Shown here: positions 4,359-8,978 of the stretch, piece by piece
How positions within the stretch are numbered: position 1 is the stretch's first letter
How the letters are laid out: each line of letters starts with the position of its first letter
NCBI GenBank assembly: GCA_029858145.1
Contig: JAOUFP010000087.1
Location: 1-8,978, forward strand
Direction: 5' to 3'
Source: Nitrospirota bacterium
GTDB lineage: Bacteria; Nitrospirota; Thermodesulfovibrionia; Thermodesulfovibrionales; UBA6898
DNA length: 8,978 nucleotides
Notes under the pieces: model-generated
Seen by the model: only the letters and a program-made list of their open reading frames with translations
Told to the model about the DNA's origin: nothing
Databases searched by the model: none
Translations under genes and position numbers: made by a program

Positions 4359-5204
4359 TCAACAGTCACCAGGGTTTATTGATCCTTGAAACACTTCAAC
4401 AGCAGGACCGGTCATATACACATGATTGTCCTCTTTCCATTCTATCACGAGTTCCCCGCCTGTCAAAATTACTTTCACCCGCTTTCCGGTAAAACCTTTC
4501 AGATTCGAAGCCACGCCGGCGGCTGAGGCACCTGTGCCGCAGGCCATCGTCTCACCCGCACCCCTTTCCCATACGCGCATCCTGACCGTCCCGGGATCAA
4601 GAACCTGGATGAACTCGACGTTTATCCTCCGGGGAAAGAGTTCGTGGTTTTCTATCAGCGGCCCGTACCTTTTCACTTCAAAGGTGTCGACGTCGTCGAC
4701 AAAAATCACCGCGTGGGGGTTGCCCATCGAAACAGCCGTTATCCTGAATTCTCTGTCATCAATTTTAAGAGGGAGGTCCTTTACCACACCGTCAAGATTG
4801 ACCGGGATGAACCTTCCCTCGAGCACCGGCTCGCCCATATCGACCTTCACCATCTGTCCGGCTTTCCCGGGCCTTATGATTCCTGCGGCAGTCTCCACCG
4901 CAAGGACCTCCTTTTCAGACAATCCCCTGTCCCAGATATATTTCGCGAAACAGCGTATGCCGTTGCCGCACATTTCGACCTCGCTGCCGTCTGCATTGAA
5001 GATCACCATCCTGAAATCCGCGATCGCCGAAGGATACAGCAGCAGCAGCTGGTCTGCGCCGATCCCGAAGCGTCTGTGGCAGAGCCTTCTGCTCAGTTCG
5101 CTTAAACTGCTCATACCGCCGGAACCGCTTAAGTCATTTTCCCTGCAATCGATAACAATAAAGTCGTTGCCGAGGCCGTGCATTTTTGTGAAACGAATGT
5201 TCAT
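4359..5204 (-). CDS. dapF: Diaminopimelate epimerase
   Basis: This 281-residue cofactor-independent epimerase converts LL-diaminopimelate to the meso form used in peptidoglycan cross-links and for lysine. The two catalytic cysteines are C79 (EMCGNGIRC) and C222 (ACGTGASA). FTKMHGLGNDFIVID (5-19), the FGIGADQ segment (46-52), GNPHAV (161-166) and ERGAGET (213-219) are family hallmarks, and the length is normal. The ATG overlaps the lysA stop in an ATGA tetranucleotide (5201-5204) and no Shine-Dalgarno sequence is visible, so translation is probably coupled to LysA. The product is the direct substrate of LysA. Confidence 0.97.
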   Translation of the reverse strand: MNIRFTKMHGLGNDFIVIDCRENDLSGSGGMSSLSELSRRLCHRRFGIGADQLLLLYPSAIADFRMVIFNADGSEVEMCGNGIRCFAKYIWDRGLSEKEVLAVETAAGIIRPGKAGQMVKVDMGEPVLEGRFIPVNLDGVVKDLPLKIDDREFRITAVSMGNPHAVIFVDDVDTFEVKRYGPLIENHELFPRRINVEFIQVLDPGTVRMRVWERGAGETMACGTGASAAGVASNLKGFTGKRVKVILTGGELVIEWKEDNHVYMTGPAVEVFQGSINPGDC

Positions 5205-6457
5205 CGGAGATACCCGGGGATGGCTTCATTTCTGACAAGGTCTTCATAATTGCCGCGCTTTCTTATGAGGCTGTGCGTCTTTCCGTTTACCATGACCTCT
5301 GCGATGAAGGGACGGCTGTTATAGTTCGAACTCATCGACATGCCGTAGGCGCCGGCGCTCATGACCGCAAGATATTCGCCCCTGTTCACCTTCGCTATCT
5401 CCCGTCCTTTGGCGATAAAATCACCTGACTCGCAGATCGGGCCGACAATGTCGCTGATGATCATGCTCCTTTTCTTTCTCGCGACAGGGACGATTTTATG
5501 GTAGGCGTCATAGAGCGACGGACGCATCAGGTCGTTCATCCCCGCGTCAACGATCACAAATTCCTTTCCCTCGCCCTTTTTCAGGTACAGCACCTTTGTC
5601 ACAAGGATTCCGGCATTCCCGACAATGGACCTGCCGGGCTCCATGATAAGGGTTATATCCCTGCCGTTTATGAGAGGGAGCAGTTTTCTGGCGATATCGG
5701 CAGGGACCGGAGGCTTCTCGTCCGCATAGGTAATGCCGAGCCCTCCGCCGATATCGAGGTAACGGATATCGAACTTCTCTTTGTTCAGCCTGTCGAGAAG
5801 GATGAGTATTCTCGTGAGCGCGTCCACAAACGGGTCTATTTTGGTGATCTGTGAGCCGATATGCTTCTGAACACCGATAACCCTGATATTTTTCAGGCCT
5901 GACGCCAGCCGGTAATTTTCGAGTGCCTCGTCGATTGAGATGCCGAATTTATGCTCCCGCATGCCGGTAGAGATATACGGATGAGTACTTGCGTTTATGT
6001 CGGGATTGATCCGCAGCGCGATCGGCGCCTTTGTTTTCATCTTCCCCGCAACCTTGTCGATCTCCCGCAGTTCGTCCTCTGATTCGACATTGAACATGAG
6101 GATTTTCGCCTTTAAAGCGTTTCTGATCTCTTCTTCGGTCTTCCCGACGCCCGCGTAGACGATCTTTTCAGCAGGAATGCCCGCCTTCAATGCCCTGAAC
6201 AGCTCCCCTCCTGAAACGATATCAGCGCCGCAGCCCCTCTTCGCGAGAAGCCGCAGTACAGCGCCGTTTGAATTCGCCTTCAGCGCATAGCAGACGATAT
6301 GCGGAAATTTCCTGTAGGCCTGATCATAGGCATCAAAGTGCCTCTGAAGTGTTTTGTGGCTGTAAATGTACAAAGGCGTCCCGTATTTTTCCGCAAGGGC
6401 CCTGACCGGGACCTCCTCTGCGTACAATTCGGCACCTTTATAATTGAAAAAATGCAT
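5201..6457 (-). CDS. lysA: Diaminopimelate decarboxylase
   Basis: This 418-residue fold-III PLP enzyme decarboxylates meso-diaminopimelate to L-lysine. K60 in YALKAN is the PLP lysine. KHIGSQI (198-204), the glycine-rich phosphate loop DIGGGLGITY (235-244), EPGRSI (273-278), the catalytic-cysteine motif CESGD (342-346) and GAYGMSMSSNYN (369-380) are all present. GGGAG at 6465-6469 lies 7 nt before the ATG. It is the first gene of a four-gene leftward operon, so its leader carries the operon's promoter. In many genomes dapB and an LL-DAP aminotransferase gene continue this cluster; here they do not. Confidence 0.97.
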   Translation of the reverse strand: MHFFNYKGAELYAEEVPVRALAEKYGTPLYIYSHKTLQRHFDAYDQAYRKFPHIVCYALKANSNGAVLRLLAKRGCGADIVSGGELFRALKAGIPAEKIVYAGVGKTEEEIRNALKAKILMFNVESEDELREIDKVAGKMKTKAPIALRINPDINASTHPYISTGMREHKFGISIDEALENYRLASGLKNIRVIGVQKHIGSQITKIDPFVDALTRILILLDRLNKEKFDIRYLDIGGGLGITYADEKPPVPADIARKLLPLINGRDITLIMEPGRSIVGNAGILVTKVLYLKKGEGKEFVIVDAGMNDLMRPSLYDAYHKIVPVARKKRSMIISDIVGPICESGDFIAKGREIAKVNRGEYLAVMSAGAYGMSMSSNYNSRPFIAEVMVNGKTHSLIRKRGNYEDLVRNEAIPGYLR

Positions 6458-6484
6458 TCCCGATCTCCCGAAACGTATTTTTGC

Positions 6485-6512
6485 TTGATTTTTCCGGATA
6501 TATTAACATAAT
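6485..6512 (+). promoter_or_regulatory. Candidate promoter of acn, overlapping the lysA promoter
   Basis: TTGATT (6485-6490; 4 of 6) and CATAAT (6507-6512; 5 of 6) are 16 nt apart. They would give an acn leader of about 150 nt. The elements interleave with the divergent lysA hexamers, so RNA polymerase could not occupy both at once. Confidence 0.38.
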
Positions 6513-6524
6513 AAAAAAGGCAAA
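6497..6524 (-). promoter_or_regulatory. Candidate promoter of the lysA-dapF-PilZ-dapA operon
   Basis: On the minus strand TTTGCC (6519-6524) and TATATC (6497-6502) are 16 nt apart in an AT-rich stretch. They place +1 near 6490 and give a leader of about 33 nt. Both hexamers are only partial matches. No lysine riboswitch fits in so short a leader. Confidence 0.3.
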
Positions 6525-6610
6525 GTCATAAATAAGACCGGTTTTGCTTCGCTACAGCCAGACTTAAATGGATAGCGGGCGAACATAATGAAAGAATATT
6601 CCTTGCATTG

Positions 6611-6641
6611 AGACTCCCTGCGGACTTGCCCCGGGAAGTCT
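6611..6641 (+). other. Two mutually exclusive hairpins in the acn leader
   Basis: AGACTCCC (6611-6618) can pair with GGG-A-AGTCT (6633-6641, one bulge). Alternatively GACTT (6623-6627) can pair with AAGTC (6636-6640). Both use the same 3' arm, which lies 22 nt before the AAAGAGG ribosome binding site of acn. I recognise no riboswitch or iron-responsive consensus. Confidence 0.3.
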
Positions 6642-6672
6642 TAAATCCAATCAATGAATAAAAGAGGTTTTC

Positions 6673-8619
6673 ATGGGAAAAAACATTGTCGAAAAGATAT
6701 TCGAAGCACATCTCGCATACGGGGAATTAAAGGCCGGATCTCCTGTCGGACTGAAGGTCGATCAGGTATACACCCAGGACGCGACAGGGACGATGGCATG
6801 GCTTCAGTTCGAGGCCATGGGACTTGACAGGGTAAAGGTCCCGCTTGCCGTCTCCTACGTTGATCACAACATGGTCCAGTCGAACTTCATGAACCCGGAT
6901 GACCATAAGTTTCTCCAGACCGTCGCGGCAAAATACGGCGCCTATTTTTCGCGGCCCGGAAACGGCATCTGCCACCAGGTGCACCTTGAGCAGTTCGCGG
7001 CACCCGGCAAGATAGCGCTGGGCACCGACAGCCACACCCCCACCGGGGGCGGCATGGGCATGATCGCGATAGGTGTGGGAGGCCTTGACGCGGCGACCGT
7101 CATGGGGGGATCTCCTTTTGAAGTAAACATGCCGCAGGTTGTCAAAATAAACCTGAGCGGGAAACTCCGGAGGCCGTGGGTGACTGCCATGGACGTGATA
7201 CTCGAAATTCTGAGGAGGCTCACCGTAAAAGGCGGGGTCGGCAAGATCATGGAATACGGCGGCGCCGGGGTAAATGACCTGAGCGTTCCCGAGCGGGCGA
7301 CCATAACGAATATGGGCGCGGAACTCGGCGCGACGACGTCGGTATTCCCGAGCGATAAACGCACGAAGTTCTACCTGACAGCGGTCGGCAGGGCTTCCGA
7401 ATGGACGGAACTGAAGGCGGACAGGGGAGCGAAATACGCTGAGGTGATCGATATCGACCTCGATACGATCGAGCCGATGATCGCGCAGCCCCACAGCCCT
7501 GACAATGTCGTTACCGTCAAAAGCCTCAGCGGCACAAAGGTCGACCAGGTCTGCATCGGAAGCTGTACCAACTCATCCTACCAGGCGATGAAGGCGGTCG
7601 CCTCGCTACTGAAAGATAACACGGTCGCCGAGGGCGTCAACCTTCTCATAAACCCGGGGTCGAAGCAGGTCTATGAGATGATCGCGAAAGAAAAACTCAC
7701 TTCGGAGATGATCGCGGCCGGCGCAAGGATGCTCGAATCCTCCTGCGGACCATGCATCGGCATGGGAGGCGCGCCGGGGAGCGGGCAGGTTTCGGTCCGT
7801 TCCTTTAACAGGAATTTCAAGGGCCGGAGCGGCACAAAGGACGCCTCTGTCTATCTTGCGAGCCCTGTCTCCTGCGCGGTTTTTGCGGTAAAGGGCGAGA
7901 TTGCCGATCCGCGTGAATCCGGACTGCAGATCAGCCCCTTTAAAGAACCTTCAAAGTATCTGATAAACAGGAATTTCATCATTGCGCCGAAGGCTGACAC
8001 GACCGACGTCAAGGTCATCAAGGGACCGAATATCAAAGAGGTTTCGGTGAAGGAACCGCTGGAGGACACGATTGATGCCGAGGTCCTGCTGAAACTCGGC
8101 GACAACATAACAACCGACGACATCATGCCGGCTGGCGCGAAGGTTCTGCCGTTCAGGTCGAACATACCGGCCATTTCGGAGTTTGTCTTCGAGAATATCG
8201 ACAAGACCTTCAGCAGCCGTGCGTCAGAAGCGAAATCAAAAGGAGGCGGAATCATCGTAGGCGGTGAAAACTACGGACAGGGCTCTTCGCGGGAACATGC
8301 TGCCATAGCGCCGATGTTCCTCGGCATTCAGGCGGTCCTCGTGAAGTCATTCGCGCGGATACACCGTTCGAACCTCATAAATTTCGGGATACTTCCCCTG
8401 CAGTTTGAAAATCCTGAAGATTACAGCAGGATTGCGGGCGGCGACCGTTTGCTGATAAGAGACGTCAATGCGACAGTGAGCGGGTCCCAGAAATACGCGG
8501 TTGAAAATACATCGCAGGGATATGGCTTTATTGTCGTCTCGACGCTGAATGAGCGGGAACAGGAGATAATCAAAAATGGCGGTCTGCTTCCCTATACAAA
8601 GGCCCGCTCTGCCAGGTAG
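6673..8619 (+). CDS. acn: Aconitate hydratase, LeuC/LeuD-like (Aquifex-type) family
   Basis: This 648-residue 4Fe-4S enzyme interconverts citrate, cis-aconitate and isocitrate in the TCA or reductive TCA cycle. Domains 1-3 (about 1-420) carry the active-site DSHTPTGGG (119-127) and the three cluster ligands C298 (CIGSCTN), C358 and C361 (SSCGPCIGMG). The swivelling domain (about 465-648) carries the DNITTDDIMPAG strand (477-488), GENYGQGSSREHAA (531-544) with catalytic S539 and R540, and SFARIHRSNLINFGILPL (559-576). At about 650 residues it is shorter than AcnA (about 890) and AcnB (about 865). It fits the isopropylmalate-isomerase-like bacterial aconitases, so homoaconitase or a related specificity is the main alternative. 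AAAGAGG (6661-6667) precedes the ATG. It is divergent from lysA and is followed by tRNA genes. Confidence 0.92.
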   Translation: MGKNIVEKIFEAHLAYGELKAGSPVGLKVDQVYTQDATGTMAWLQFEAMGLDRVKVPLAVSYVDHNMVQSNFMNPDDHKFLQTVAAKYGAYFSRPGNGICHQVHLEQFAAPGKIALGTDSHTPTGGGMGMIAIGVGGLDAATVMGGSPFEVNMPQVVKINLSGKLRRPWVTAMDVILEILRRLTVKGGVGKIMEYGGAGVNDLSVPERATITNMGAELGATTSVFPSDKRTKFYLTAVGRASEWTELKADRGAKYAEVIDIDLDTIEPMIAQPHSPDNVVTVKSLSGTKVDQVCIGSCTNSSYQAMKAVASLLKDNTVAEGVNLLINPGSKQVYEMIAKEKLTSEMIAAGARMLESSCGPCIGMGGAPGSGQVSVRSFNRNFKGRSGTKDASVYLASPVSCAVFAVKGEIADPRESGLQISPFKEPSKYLINRNFIIAPKADTTDVKVIKGPNIKEVSVKEPLEDTIDAEVLLKLGDNITTDDIMPAGAKVLPFRSNIPAISEFVFENIDKTFSSRASEAKSKGGGIIVGGENYGQGSSREHAAIAPMFLGIQAVLVKSFARIHRSNLINFGILPLQFENPEDYSRIAGGDRLLIRDVNATVSGSQKYAVENTSQGYGFIVVSTLNEREQEIIKNGGLLPYTKARSAR

Positions 8620-8659
8620 AATTTCTGTTCGCGAAATGAGCGGCTTTTATCCAGAAAGA

Positions 8660-8689
8660 TTGACAAGAAAAAGCAATTAGGTGTATCGT
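8660..8689 (+). promoter_or_regulatory. Promoter of the tRNA-Lys/tRNA-Glu unit
   Basis: A perfect TTGACA (8660-8665) is followed after 18 nt by TATCGT (8684-8689; 4 of 6). The predicted start near 8696 lies about 10 nt before the mature tRNA-Lys. It allows expression independent of acn. Confidence 0.6.
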
Positions 8690-8705
8690 AATACTTCGTA
8701 TTTAC

Positions 8706-8781
8706 GGGCCGCTAGCTCAGTTGGTAGAGCAACGCCCTTTTAAGGCGTGGGTCGTTGGTTCGAATCCAACGCGGCTCACCA
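8706..8781 (+). tRNA. tRNA-Lys (UUU)
   Basis: The full cloverleaf is visible. Acceptor GGGCCGC pairs with GCGGCTC (one G-U at 2:71), the D arm is GCTC/GAGC, and the anticodon stem is ACGCC/GGCGT. The loop is CTTTTAA, with anticodon TTT at 8739-8741, and the T arm is GTTGG-TTCGAAT-CCAAC. The CCA end is encoded (8779-8781). Confidence 0.97.
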
Positions 8782-8784
8782 TGT

Positions 8785-8862
8785 GTCCCCATCGTCTAGC
8801 CCGGCCTAGGACATCGCCCTTTCAAGGCGGTAACGCGGGTTCGAATCCCGCTGGGGACGCCA
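8785..8862 (+). tRNA. tRNA-Glu (UUC)
   Basis: Acceptor GTCCCCA pairs with TGGGGAC, the D stem is GTCT/GGAC with an 11-nt loop, and the anticodon stem is TCGCC/GGCGG. The loop is CTTTCAA, with anticodon TTC at 8821-8823, and the T arm is GCGGG-TTCGAAT-CCCGC. CCA is encoded (8860-8862). Only 3 nt separate it from tRNA-Lys, so the two are cut from one precursor. Confidence 0.96.
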
Positions 8863-8870
8863 TGAATATC

Positions 8871-8905
8871 AAAGGGTTGCAGAGATGCAGCCCTTTTCTT
8901 TTTTT
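8871..8905 (+). terminator. Rho-independent terminator of the tRNA unit
   Basis: AAAGGGTTGC (8871-8880) pairs with GCAGCCCTTT (8887-8896) around AGAGAT with one G-U pair, followed by TCTTTTTTT. It lies 8 nt after the tRNA-Glu CCA. Confidence 0.9.
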
Positions 8906-8978
8906 GATAGTGTCAAGAATCCTTCGCACTTTCATCAGATGACCTGAATCCAGTTTCCCTTAGGCCGCGAACTCTTTG
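8906..8978. other. Right edge, nothing assignable
   Basis: These 73 bases contain TGTCAA (TTGACA on the minus strand) at 8916-8921 but no credible -10, start or family-recognisable reading frame on either strand. It may be intergenic sequence or the end of a neighbour outside the window. Confidence 0.4.

Noticed and set aside
4426..5235. A 269-codon open frame opposite dapF
   Set aside because: Low-complexity serine/proline-rich translation mirroring dapF codon bias, with no ribosome binding site.
6458..6496. Lysine (L-box) riboswitch before lysA
   Set aside because: The predicted leader is about 33 nt, far too short, and no L-box structure is recognisable on the minus strand up to 6672.
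6727..7494. A 255-codon open frame opposite aconitase, and several others opposite dapA, dapF and lysA
   Set aside because: They are antisense shadows of genes with intact catalytic motifs in a moderately GC-rich genome, with no family signature.
8906..8978. Possible insertion-sequence end or integration site after the tRNA-Glu gene
   Set aside because: No duplicated tRNA 3' end, integrase or terminal inverted repeat is visible in the 73 bases available.

Overview
The window reads as a chromosomal segment of a Gram-negative-type bacterium that makes meso-diaminopimelate. Aconitase looks like the LeuC/LeuD-related 'Aquifex-type' family of about 650 residues. Together with a MarR/EPS-type regulator beside wecB and intergenic palindromic debris, this points tentatively to a Nitrospirota (Thermodesulfovibrionia-like) or deltaproteobacterial-grade genome. 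That assignment is inference; no rRNA or marker gene is present to settle it.

Left end (1-1026, leftward): the first 64 codons of a UDP-GlcNAc 2-epimerase (wecB) run off the edge. Upstream of it is a winged-helix regulator of the kind found at exopolysaccharide loci. The regulator has a strong TTGACA / extended -10 promoter that predicts a leaderless mRNA. The 155-nt gap between the two genes holds an element matching 11 of 12 bases of the enterobacterial ops/JUMPstart core, in the correct orientation. This suggests control of the polysaccharide operon by a NusG/RfaH-type antiterminator.

1027-1501 has no gene. It is a mosaic of palindromic repeat debris followed by a probable rightward promoter.

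1502-3084 (rightward): a FabG-like short-chain dehydrogenase and bioD (dethiobiotin synthetase), separated by a 170-bp spacer. The spacer is made of 7-bp-period repeats and a nested inverted repeat. A bidirectional terminator (3126-3155) separates bioD from the next operon.

3180-6457 (leftward): a compact operon lysA-dapF-PilZ-dapA. LysA and DapF overlap by ATGA, and DapF and the PilZ gene are 3 nt apart. DapA makes HTPA, DapF makes meso-DAP for the wall and for lysine, and LysA decarboxylates meso-DAP to lysine. A small c-di-GMP-binding-type PilZ protein is inserted in this housekeeping pathway. dapB and an aminotransferase/succinylase branch are not in the window.

6458-6672 holds overlapping divergent promoter candidates and the acn leader. 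6673-8619 (rightward) is aconitase, followed by a tRNA-Lys(UUU) / tRNA-Glu(UUC) pair with its own TTGACA promoter and a rho-independent terminator. I found no mobile element with intact genes, no CRISPR array and no defence system. The most notable signals are regulatory: the ops-like element, the leaderless autoregulator promoter with flanking direct repeats, the PilZ insertion in the lysine operon, and the heptad-repeat spacer before bioD.
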